The position numbers and the translations under genes were made by a program. A DNA stretch of 11,140 nt from an uncultured Paracoccaceae bacterium (lineage in GTDB: Bacteria > Pseudomonadota > Alphaproteobacteria > Rhodobacterales > Rhodobacteraceae), in NCBI GenBank assembly GCA_938038825.1, contig CALHST010000290.1:1-11140 (forward strand), given 5' to 3'. Below the pieces are notes generated by a model. That model did no database searches and had not been told where the DNA came from. It saw only the letters and a program-made list of their open reading frames with translations. Below are positions 1 through 5,472 of the stretch, piece after piece. The stretch's first letter is position 1. Every line of letters starts with the position of its first letter.

Positions 1-79
1 TGACCGCGTAACCACGCTCAACGACCTGTGCCACAGCATCCTGCTTAAACTCGTCTGTAAACCGTATTCCCTTGTTCAT
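1..79 (-). CDS. IS3-family transposase OrfA, N-terminal 26 residues only (cut by window edge)
   Basis: The visible protein starts MNKGIRFTDEFKQDAVAQVV and continues ERGYAV to the window edge. This is the typical beginning of the helix-turn-helix OrfA of IS3-group elements (pattern RFTDEFKxDAVxQVxERGY), whose role is to bind the IS ends and to form the N-terminal part of the OrfAB transposase. The ATG at 77-79 is preceded on the minus strand by GGAGAGACGGAT, so a ribosome-binding site is present 7-8 bases upstream. Only the N-terminal part is in the window, so whether the gene is intact is unknown. OrfB would lie further left. Confidence 0.75.
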   Translation of the reverse strand, partial: MNKGIRFTDEFKQDAVAQVVERGYAV

Positions 80-141
80 ATCCGTCTCTCCTTGGTTCCA
101 AAATTACCAAGCAAACCGTCTACAAATCTAGGGGCACCTCA
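1..141 (-). mobile_element. 5' terminal fragment of an IS3-group insertion sequence
   Basis: Read on the minus strand, the stretch begins at 141 with TGAGGTGCCCC and continues with TAGATTTGTAGACGG. This resembles the TG-starting, CCCC-containing terminal inverted repeat of IS3-group elements. About 60 bp inside this end lies the start codon of an orfA-type transposase gene. The integrase remnant becomes recognisable immediately to the right of 141, which fits 141 being the element's outer boundary. The rest of the element lies to the left of the window, so the other end and any target duplication cannot be checked. Confidence 0.6.
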
Positions 142-502
142 CTATGCTTTCAAAGATATTGGAAATTTAAGTGTAGACGACACAACCGCAAGACAAATAT
201 CCGCAGCTCCAACGCCTATATGGAACACGAAGCGAGTGACCGCCTCGCGAGTTAAACAACGGATAAAGGTTGTATTGGATTGGGCCATCACGAACGAGTA
301 CCGGCGCCCCGAGAATCCGGTGAACTTTGTTAAAATACCGAGTAAGAAAATCAAGGCAAAGAAATTTGGCTCCGTAGACTTCAACGAACTACCGAACCTT
401 ATGACGCTATTGCGGCGTCGCAAAAGTATCGGAGCATATGCTCTGCGTTTCACGATACTAACTGCGGTTAGTTCATCTTCAACAAGGTTTATGACTTGGG
501 AT
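142..502 (+). pseudogene. Tyrosine-recombinase (phage/island integrase) internal fragment
   Basis: The open frame reads, with gaps, IGNLSVDD, PIWNTKRVTASRVKQRI, VVLDWA, NPVNF, LRRRKSIGAYALRF, TILTAV and TRFMTWD. This is the pattern of the core-binding region of P4-type (DUF4102-class) integrases, which excise or insert genomic islands at tRNA genes: PIWxTKxxTASRVxxRIxxVLDWA, then the start of the catalytic domain at LxxLILTAVRxxExR. Both ends are missing: the left breaks at the end of the IS3-group fragment and the right breaks at 502-503 where the IS407-like element begins. The first catalytic Arg region reads TAVSSSSTR rather than the expected TAVRSxETR, so it was also mutating. The Arg-His-Arg-Tyr catalytic core is absent. 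No stop codon interrupts the piece, but it cannot be functional. It suggests the region was once part of an integrative island. Confidence 0.7.
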
Positions 503-541
503 GGTAATCCCCCCATTTTTAGAGGGGCGCGTCAGTAGAAT
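503..541. repeat. Left terminal inverted repeat of the IS407-like element
   Basis: It begins GGTAATCCCCCC. Its first 12 bases are identical to the complement of the right end (1690-1701), followed by the partially matching TTTTTAGAGGGG and ending GTAGAAT. It directly abuts the orfB stop codon at 542. Confidence 0.85.
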
Positions 542-1378
542 CTAAGCTGCTTTCAGTTTCTGTATCGGGGTTATCCCTCTGATCCCCATGTTTGGCCTTT
601 CGTTGTTATATGTCCATAGCCAGCGTGTTGCATGTTCTTGCACCTCTTCGATCTTGTTGAAGTGATATCGTCCCAACCACTCAGTGCGGACTGTCCAGTT
701 GTAGCATTCGACATAGGCGTTCTGCTGCGGCTTGCCCGGTTGGATGTAGATCAATCCGATCCCTGCCTTCTCAGCCCACGTCTGGAGCCGACTATTGACG
801 CATTCGGGGCCGTTATTGACACGAATGGCCAGCGGCTTTCCTCGCCACGCAATGATCTGGTTCAGCGTTCGCACGACGCGTTCCGACGGCAACGAGAAGT
901 CCACCTCAATTGCCAAGCCTTCGCGGTTGAAGTCATCCAACACGTTCAACGTTCGGAACGACCGGCCATCCGTCAACTGATCGGCCATGAAGTCCATCGA
1001 CCAAACCTCGTTCGGGGTTTCAGGCACTGCCAATGGTTCCGGTCTCTCGCGCTGCAGCCGTTTTCGGGGCTTGATCCGCATTTTCAATTCGAGCTCGCGA
1101 TAGATGCGATAGACACGCTTGTGGTTCCAGCCGAAGCCTTTGACATTGCGCAGGTGCAGGTGCAGGAAGCACAGGCCAAAGCCCCAGGTCTTCTTTGCCG
1201 TCGTCAGCGCCACCAGCCAGTCTGCGTTCAACTTATTCTCATCGCTGAGCCTCGGCTGATACCGATAGCAGGTCTCGCTGATGCTGAACGCCCGACACGC
1301 CAAAGCGATGCTGGCAGATCTATATTGCACCGCCCATTCGGCCATCTCCTTACGCAGGGATGGCCTTACCACTTTTTT
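542..1378 (-). CDS. IS407/IS51-like transposase OrfB, made as OrfAB fusion by -1 frameshift; probable catalytic mutation
   Basis: The rve-type integrase catalytic domain is read by -1 slippage at A AAA AAG (1372-1378) in orfA, giving an OrfAB fusion of about 363 residues. The domain follows the usual order: an HTH_21-like segment (ACRAFSISETCYRYQPR), then DDE landmarks. The first Asp is in VWSMDFMADQL and the Glu is in QQNAYVECYN. The second Asp should be in a VDNGPE motif, but this copy reads VNNGPEC: the codon at 815-817 encodes Asn. Two further conserved residues near the Glu also differ from the pattern I expect (ERYNRTVR becomes ECYNWTVR). The reading frame is otherwise intact through the usual ending (NERPNM...GITPIQKLKAA). 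The protein would catalyse strand cleavage and transfer of the IS, but the Asn substitution predicts loss of metal binding and activity. Confidence 0.85.
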   Translation of the reverse strand, partial: KKVVRPSLRKEMAEWAVQYRSASIALACRAFSISETCYRYQPRLSDENKLNADWLVALTTAKKTWGFGLCFLHLHLRNVKGFGWNHKRVYRIYRELELKMRIKPRKRLQRERPEPLAVPETPNEVWSMDFMADQLTDGRSFRTLNVLDDFNREGLAIEVDFSLPSERVVRTLNQIIAWRGKPLAIRVNNGPECVNSRLQTWAEKAGIGLIYIQPGKPQQNAYVECYNWTVRTEWLGRYHFNKIEEVQEHATRWLWTYNNERPNMGIRGITPIQKLKAA

Positions 1379-1632
1379 CCAAGCGCCTCCTTGAGCAAAT
1401 CGTTCTGCATGCTCTTCTCGGCATACATCTTCTTGAGACGCTTGTTCTCTTCGTCCAGTTCTTTCATCCGCGCCATCAGGCTGGCGTCCATGCCACCGTA
1501 TTTGGATCGCCATTTGTAGAAGCTCGCGCTGCTCATCCCGTGCTCACGGCACAGATCAGAGACAGGCACACCATTCTCGGCCTGCTTCAGGATCGCCATG
1601 ATCTGCGCGTCGCTGTACTTTGATTTCTTCAT
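1366..1632 (-). CDS. IS407/IS51-like transposase OrfA (HTH subunit)
   Basis: This 88-residue protein carries an N-terminal helix-turn-helix (SDAQIMAILKQAENGVPV, then LCREHGMSSASFYKWRSKYG, about residues 7-45). A leucine-rich coiled coil follows (MKELDEENKRLKKMYAEK), which in this family mediates dimerisation. I chose the ATG at 1630-1632 because GAGGAG lies six bases upstream and because MKKSKYSD is the normal start of the family; upstream in-frame ATGs add seven unlikely residues. The gene ends ALGKKW-stop just after the slippery A AAA AAG, so most OrfA is made by normal termination and a fraction of ribosomes shift by -1 into orfB. OrfA alone usually binds the IS ends and dampens transposition. 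Confidence 0.88.
   Translation of the reverse strand: MKKSKYSDAQIMAILKQAENGVPVSDLCREHGMSSASFYKWRSKYGGMDASLMARMKELDEENKRLKKMYAEKSMQNDLLKEALGKKW
1372..1378 (-). promoter_or_regulatory. Programmed -1 frameshift site (A6G) between orfA and orfB
   Basis: On the minus strand the heptamer is A AAA AAG, in phase with orfA (GGA AAA AAG TGG TAA). Slipping back one base gives AAA AAA GTG GTA, which enters the orfB frame precisely where homology resumes (KKVVRPSLRKEM). The orfA stop codon follows two codons later. This is the standard IS3-family arrangement that sets the OrfA:OrfAB ratio. Confidence 0.85.
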
Positions 1633-1661
1633 CAGAATCTCCTCTTCCATCATTCGAGAAA

Positions 1662-1701
1662 ATTCTACTTCCGCACACCCCTAAATTTCGGGGGGATTAC
1701 C
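1662..1701. repeat. Right terminal inverted repeat of the IS407-like element
   Basis: On the minus strand it reads GGTAATCCCCCC, then GAAATTTAGGGG, and ends GTAGAAT. It pairs with 503-541 with about one gap and several mismatches. The remaining 29 bp to the orfA start (1632) include the ribosome-binding site. Confidence 0.85.
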
Positions 1702-1704
1702 TAG

Positions 1705-2687
1705 GCAAAGAACGTCTTTGAGGTCCACGGCGTGGATGCTCAGGACAAAGAGGTTTTGAAAAAGACATTGCGACGGGATGCCGTCCCCCAGTTCTTCGCT
1801 GATATGCCACCCTGCATTGTTGGCATGGAGGCCTGTAGCGGATCGCATTGCTGGGCAAAGGTCTTCACAGATCTTGGGCGTGAAGTTCGCCTGGTCTCAC
1901 CGCAGTTTGTGACACCCTACGTCAAATCCAACAAGAACGACCGGAACGATGCCGAAGCGATCAGCAGACCTTCGATGCGCTTCGTACCGGTCAAGTCCGC
2001 GGAACAGCTTGAGATCCAGGCCGTTCATCGTATCCGACAGAGACTGGTGTCAGATCGGACCAGGTTGGTGAGCCAAGTCCGGGGGGCTGTTGGCTGAACA
2101 TGGTCTGGTCGTCGCCCGAGACATCTCAAGGATCCGGCGTGCATTGACGCAAATCGCTGACGGCGTTGATCATATGCTGGGTCCACTGCTCGTCGAATTG
2201 GCCCGTGACGTGTGCGAAGAACTCAATGAACTGGATCAGCGCATTGCAGCGCACACAAAGCGCATCCGAGACCTCTTTCGTTCCAACGAGATGTGCCAAC
2301 GTATTGGCAGGATCGAGGGGATCGGGCCGATCACGGCCAAGAAACTGGTCGCCGCTGTTGGTGACGGGACGTGTTTCAAGAACGGACGGCAGTTTGCGGC
2401 CTGGCTGGGGCTCGTCCCCAAACAGCGATCCAGTGGCGGCAAATCCTGCCTGTTTGTGATCAGCAAATGCGGAGACCGATATTTTGCGTACCCTGTTAAT
2501 CCACGGTGCTCGCGCGGTTTTGAGGAAGGCGGATAGAAAGACCGATTCCAGAAGCCTTTGGGTTGTACGTATGCGTGACCGTCGGCACCCAAATGTGGAT
2601 GCTGTCGCGCTTGCCAATAAGAATGCCAGGATCGTTTGGGCGGTCTTGTTAGGTCGCACTGAGTATCAACCGACCTTCACCGGCTAA
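1705..2687 (+). pseudogene. IS110-family (IS1111-type) transposase, N-truncated with two +1 frameshifts
   Basis: Reading across frames gives an IS1111-type recombinase: AKNVFEVHGVDAQDKEVLKK, GMEACSGSHCWAKVF, KSNKNDRNDAEAI and RFVPVKS in the first frame. The Transposase_20 part follows in the second frame (IEGIGPITAKKLVAAVGD, FKNGRQFAAWLGLVPKQ, SSGGKS), and RTLLIHGARAVLRKAD to YQP follows in the third. Damage is visible at four points. (1) The N-terminus with the first catalytic Asp is gone at the IS407-like boundary, with a TAG at 1702-1704. (2) About four residues are missing after DAEAI, where the family has DAEAI-xxxx-RPxMRFVPVKS. (3) An extra G lies in the GGGGGG run around 2081-2086. (4) An extra T lies in TATTTTGCG around 2481-2487. 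In life it would have been a DEDD/Ser recombinase guided by a structured RNA; here it cannot make a full protein. Confidence 0.85.
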
Positions 2688-2960
2688 AGAACGCCTGGAA
2701 ACCAAAGGGACTACCTGAATATTGCAGCAACTTGGCATGGGATGGTGACAACTACACGAACCGTTGCTTCTTGAACTTGGTGTGTGGATCGGCGCAGCAA
2801 TGCTGATGCCTTGGAGCCAACGAGGCGGAAGCAAGCGGAAATCCATCGGGGCTCGCGGTGACGATATATCGGGCCGCTCACAGAAGCCGGATATACGTCA
2901 GCAATCGTGATCCTGAACCAGACCAAACAAACCGTTGCAATAAGGCGGGGTCCAAATACA
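2688..2960 (+). other. Non-coding tail of the IS110-family remnant; possible relic guide-RNA (seekRNA/bridge RNA) region
   Basis: In IS1111-type elements the guide RNA is encoded downstream of the transposase, and this gene-free stretch occupies that place. It contains one good stem: TATATCGGGC (2865-2874) pairs with GCCGGATATA (2886-2895) with a single mismatch and an 11-base loop. It also contains a small CAGC-AAT-GCTG hairpin near 2801-2811. I cannot identify the guide loops. Since the transposase is dead, any RNA would be vestigial. The identification rests on position and general family knowledge, not on a sequence match. Confidence 0.3.
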
Positions 2961-3032
2961 TCCAGACAGGACGAAAGTGAGCGTTTGCTGTCTGTGGACG
3001 TATGTACGTTTTCGTTGAAGGAGCGGACTGTT

Positions 3033-4277
3033 TCACAAACGATCTGCTTTTTCGAGTAGGAACGCGCGCTCTTGAACATTGTCGGAAAGATCAGCCGCTG
3101 TCATCAAGCTATTCTTCGCTTCTGTCACCATATTCGCGCGTGCCAGTAAATCACCTAACGCCGCGTGATAGGGTTGATACAACTGCATCTTCTCGACCTT
3201 GCCCAGCTCTTCCAGAATATCTAAGGCTGCTTGTGGAGAGACGGCATATGAAACCGCGATCGCGCTATTTAGCCGGACAATAGGCGTGGGCTGGAAGGCG
3301 AATAACATGTCGTAAAGGGCTACGATTTCGCTCCAGTCAGTCTCTTCCCAAGATGGGCTTTGCGCGTGCACCGCGCTGATCGCCGCTTGTAGCTGATAAG
3401 GACCGATATTGCTTTTCGGTAAAATCCGTTCAAGGATTGATACCCCTTCATCGATCTTCTCTTGGCTCCAACGATTTCGGTTTTGCTTTTCAAGCGAAAT
3501 CAGATCACCCGCTTTACCGGTCCGAGCAGTCGAACGGGAATCGTGCAACAGCATTAACGCCAGAAGTCCAGCTGCTTCCATGTCATTCGGCAAAAGGTTG
3601 GACAGAATTCGGGCCAGCCGAATGGCCTCTTTTGTCAATTCAACCCGCAACACGCTGTCCCCATTTGATGCCGAATACCCTTCGTTGAAGATCAGATAGA
3701 TCACACTCAGAACCGATGTCGTACGCTCTGGGAGATCGGCATTTTCTGGGATTTTGTAGGGAATTCCTGCTTGTGCAATTCTCTTTTTGGCACGCGTTAT
3801 GCGTTGCTGCATCGTGTCTGGCTTGTCCAAAAACGCGCCTGCGATCTCCTCGGTTGTCAACCCGCCCAAGGTGCGGAGTGTGAGCGCAATCTGGCTTTTT
3901 CTGTCGAGTGCGGGATGGCAGCATGTATAGACCATTTCCAAACGTTTATCTGGAATGGCATCCAACATTGCTTCATCCATCGGCCGGTTTTCCAATTCCA
4001 GCAGATAGGCAATCTCAGTTTGCTTGCTGGAAAAGTTTCTATCGCGCCGCAGTTTGTCCAATGCCTTTCGTCTGGCAACGGTGATCAACCAAGCTGCGGG
4101 CGATCTTGGCAATCCGTTTTTGCGCCAGTGTTCCATCGCGGACAGCACAGCATCTTGCAGGCAATCTTCTGCAAGTTGGAAGTCCTTTAATCCACTCACC
4201 AGCAACGCAAGGATACGCCCCCACTCCTCCCGAACGGTCTTGTCGATTGTCTGTTCAGGCGTGAGCGGGGGAAACAT
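3033..4277 (-). CDS. ECF RNA polymerase sigma factor, ECF42 type with long C-terminal extension
   Basis: This 414-residue protein directs RNA polymerase to specific promoters. Sigma region 2 lies at about residues 17-82 (EEWGRILALLV, LAEDCLQDAVLSAMEHW, PAAWLITVARRKALDKLRR) and region 4 at about 110-170 (RLEMVYTCCHPAL, LTLRTLGGLTTEEIAGAFL, TMQQRITRAKKRI). Beyond this, instead of an anti-sigma gene, comes an extension of about 230 residues typical of ECF42 (DUF6596/TPR-like). It contains IYLIFNEGYSAS, LLALMLLHDSR, GPYQLQAAISAVHA and a final AFLLEKADRL. The length (about 400) is normal for the group and the extension is reported to be needed for activity. The gene sits 27 bp downstream of a DGPF gene, the hallmark neighbour of ECF42. 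ATG 4275-4277 is chosen because the homology starts there; only a weak ribosome-binding site is visible. The signal sensed is unknown. Confidence 0.93.
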   Translation of the reverse strand: MFPPLTPEQTIDKTVREEWGRILALLVSGLKDFQLAEDCLQDAVLSAMEHWRKNGLPRSPAAWLITVARRKALDKLRRDRNFSSKQTEIAYLLELENRPMDEAMLDAIPDKRLEMVYTCCHPALDRKSQIALTLRTLGGLTTEEIAGAFLDKPDTMQQRITRAKKRIAQAGIPYKIPENADLPERTTSVLSVIYLIFNEGYSASNGDSVLRVELTKEAIRLARILSNLLPNDMEAAGLLALMLLHDSRSTARTGKAGDLISLEKQNRNRWSQEKIDEGVSILERILPKSNIGPYQLQAAISAVHAQSPSWEETDWSEIVALYDMLFAFQPTPIVRLNSAIAVSYAVSPQAALDILEELGKVEKMQLYQPYHAALGDLLARANMVTEAKNSLMTAADLSDNVQERAFLLEKADRL

Positions 4278-4304
4278 TGAATTTTTGGTCCAGTTTTATC
4301 AGGC

Positions 4305-4658
4305 CTAGCTGTCCCAGATTACGACCGGGCGAACCTCAACACGTCCATGCGCGGCCGTCGGTATCATCGCAGCGTATTTCACCGCCTCGTCAAGATCAGT
4401 ACAATCGAGCAAGTAATACCCGCCCAACTGTTCTTTGGTTTCGGCAAAAGGTCCGTCAATTGTTTCAGTCTTGCCATCGCGTACCGAGACGGTGATGGCT
4501 GTTTCGACCCCTTGCAGCGCATCGCCAGCGACAAATTTTCCTTCGTCCTGGATCTTTTTCGAGAAGTCGCCATAGCCCTTCATGAGAGCGCCTAACTCAG
4601 CTGTGCCCGGCTTTGGGCCTGAATTTGGTGCGGAATAGATGAGGCACATAAATTGCAT
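4305..4658 (-). CDS. DGPF/YCII-family protein, partner of ECF42 sigma factor
   Basis: This 117-residue cytoplasmic protein has the YCII-related (ferredoxin-like, dimeric) fold signature: MQFMCLIYSA at the N-terminus, the motif TIDGPFAETKEQLGGYYLLD with DGPF at residues 68-71, and the C-terminal GRVEVRPV. Proteins of this family accompany ECF42 sigma factors and are their main reported target genes; the biochemical role is not established (YCII relatives include enzyme-like proteins with a conserved His-Asp pair). The ATG at 4656-4658 is preceded by AAGGAAA on the minus strand. It is the first gene of the pair, with the sigma gene 27 bp downstream, so the two are probably co-transcribed from the promoter at 4705-4733. 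Confidence 0.93.
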   Translation of the reverse strand: MQFMCLIYSAPNSGPKPGTAELGALMKGYGDFSKKIQDEGKFVAGDALQGVETAITVSVRDGKTETIDGPFAETKEQLGGYYLLDCTDLDEAVKYAAMIPTAAHGRVEVRPVVIWDS

Positions 4659-4704
4659 GATATTTTCCTTTTACAAACCAAAAGCACAACGCCTTTGTAC
4701 CTGC

Positions 4705-4733
4705 TAGACGAACAGCGATCACTGAAACCGACA
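4705..4733 (-). promoter_or_regulatory. Candidate ECF42-dependent promoter upstream of the DGPF gene
   Basis: On the minus strand TGTCGG (4733-4728) is followed after 17 bases by CGTCTA (4710-4705). From memory, the ECF42 promoter described in Streptomyces venezuelae has TGTCGA at -35 and CGA/TC at -10; this site matches TGTCG and CGTC at normal spacing. An A-tract (AAAAAAATTT on the minus strand, about 4742-4751) sits upstream like an UP element. Transcription would begin around 4698, giving a leader of about 40 bases. This would make the pair autoregulated. Confidence 0.65.
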
Positions 4734-5170
4734 CTATCATCAAATTTTTTTCTGGATAGACGAAGTCTCCTCTTCAAAGTCAGATGTAAATCAGGGGAAG
4801 CAGTCATCGGTATGCTTATCAGCTTCCGCCACTTTGGACCCAAAGCCGCCATCCTACAGATTGTCTGAGGCAAGGTTGCGTGCCCTTGGGGCACAGAGGT
4901 GCCCGGATAACGAAGTCGAAGAAGATCTTTGTGAAAGTATTCAATGGCGACCTGCCGAAGACTGTTCGATAGGACTCTTTGTGCACAGAAATGGCTGATC
5001 CTTGCTTGATGGAGCGAATAGGAGATCACTCTGCGAAACCATCAAATCTGCTTATTTTGCGAACCCCAGTTCGTATCAGGACACCTGTTCACGCATTCGG
5101 TCGCGCGGCTTTTTGCCCGGCGCGGCGCAAAAAATCTCGGATGGGCCCAGATTTTTCAATCTGAATGTCA

Positions 5171-5191
5171 CCAATTGTTGGTCACAATTGG
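5171..5191. repeat. Inverted repeat CCAATTGT-N5-ACAATTGG upstream of the protease gene
   Basis: Perfect 8-bp arms (5171-5178 and 5184-5191) are separated by TGGTC. The dyad, in AT-rich DNA about 280 bp before the protease start, looks like a regulator binding site rather than a terminator, as no T-run follows. Confidence 0.5.
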
Positions 5192-5272
5192 CATGGATCC
5201 GGCCAAAATTCCGACACATTGGGCATAATGTCTGTCAACTTGCCGACATCAAAGCAGCAAAAATGTGGCAAG

Positions 5273-5296
5273 CGCCAAAATTGGTTCCCAATGGCG
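5273..5296. repeat. Second imperfect inverted repeat upstream of the protease gene
   Basis: CGCCA-AAA-TTGG, then TTC, then CCAATGGCG. The arms CGCCA/TGGCG and TTGG/CCAA pair, with a three-base AAA bulge. It shares the TTGG/CCAA core with the dyad at 5171-5191 and the 9-mer GCCAAAATT with 5202-5210. Confidence 0.35.
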
Positions 5297-5352
5297 TTCT
5301 AGGTGCAAGAATTGTTAATAAAATGTGAACAAAGCCTTTTCTAAACAATATG

Positions 5353-5382
5353 TTGACACGATTGCCTCTGCTGGGGTTTAGA
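5353..5382 (+). promoter_or_regulatory. Possible housekeeping-type promoter for the protease gene
   Basis: A perfect TTGACA (5353-5358) is followed after 18 bases by TTTAGA (5377-5382), a poor -10. It would start transcription near 5390, about 85 bases before the protease ATG. The -35 match is good, the -10 is weak. Confidence 0.35.
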
Positions 5383-5472
5383 GGTGTCAGGGTGGGAGTT
5401 AAATGCTGACGGAGACGTCGGACCCGTCTTGTTCATGACTGGGCAGGCGGTGCTCAAAAGGACAGAGATACG

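Larger units (their letters stand above)
503..1701 (-). mobile_element. Complete IS3-family element, IS407/IS51-like (about 1.2 kb)
   Basis: The element is bounded by inverted repeats that both begin GGTAATCCCCCC and stay similar for about 40 bp, ending in AGTAGAAT. Between them lie overlapping orfA and orfB genes on the minus strand with an A6G slippery site, the standard layout of IS3-family elements. The protein sequences fit the IS407/IS51 subgroup (MKKSKYSD... in OrfA; WSMDFM and QPGKPQQNAYVE in OrfB). I see no direct repeat flanking the two ends: the left flank ends TGGGAT and the right flank begins TAGGCA. The two flanks also belong to different genes (an integrase and an IS110 transposase), so deletion or recombination has happened since insertion. 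Confidence 0.88.
1702..2960 (+). mobile_element. Remnant of an IS110-family (IS1111-type) element, left end lost
   Basis: The element consists of a broken transposase frame (1705-2687) and about 270 bp of non-coding tail ending near GGCGGGGTCC (2944-2953). The left end and the transposase N-terminus are missing because the IS407-like element begins at exactly that point, and no matching left part is found on the other side of that element. The right boundary is estimated from general resemblance to IS1111-type tails and is uncertain by tens of bases. Confidence 0.6.
4734..5472. other. Gene-free stretch between the ECF42 operon and the protease gene
   Basis: No protein with recognisable features is encoded here on either strand. 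What can be seen is the A-tract next to the ECF42 promoter, a GTGCCC-TTG-GGGCAC hairpin at 4880-4894 of unknown meaning, an AT-rich part from about 5150 to 5350 with two inverted repeats, and a possible promoter at 5353-5382. The 4860-5150 part may be decayed mobile-element DNA, but I cannot name its source. Confidence 0.5.

Noticed and set aside
92..141. Start of an open frame leading into the integrase fragment
   Set aside because: This part lies within the terminal region of the IS3-group element; similarity to integrases starts only at about 142, so the apparent start codon is accidental.
632..1519. Long plus-strand open frame of about 295 codons
   Set aside because: It is antisense to the well-supported IS407-like orfB and has no recognisable family features.
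4592..5029. Minus-strand open frame upstream of and overlapping the DGPF gene
   Set aside because: It covers the ECF42 promoter and the DGPF start, has no ribosome-binding site or family-like pattern, and its composition looks like translated non-coding DNA.
5108..5135. TTTTTGC...GCAAAAA symmetric structure that could be a bidirectional terminator
   Set aside because: The inner GC part does not pair consistently and no gene ends nearby, so it was left out as a feature.
5002..5328. Plus-strand open frame of 108 codons before the protease gene
   Set aside because: Low-quality composition, no ribosome-binding site, and it spans inverted repeats and AT-rich promoter-like DNA.
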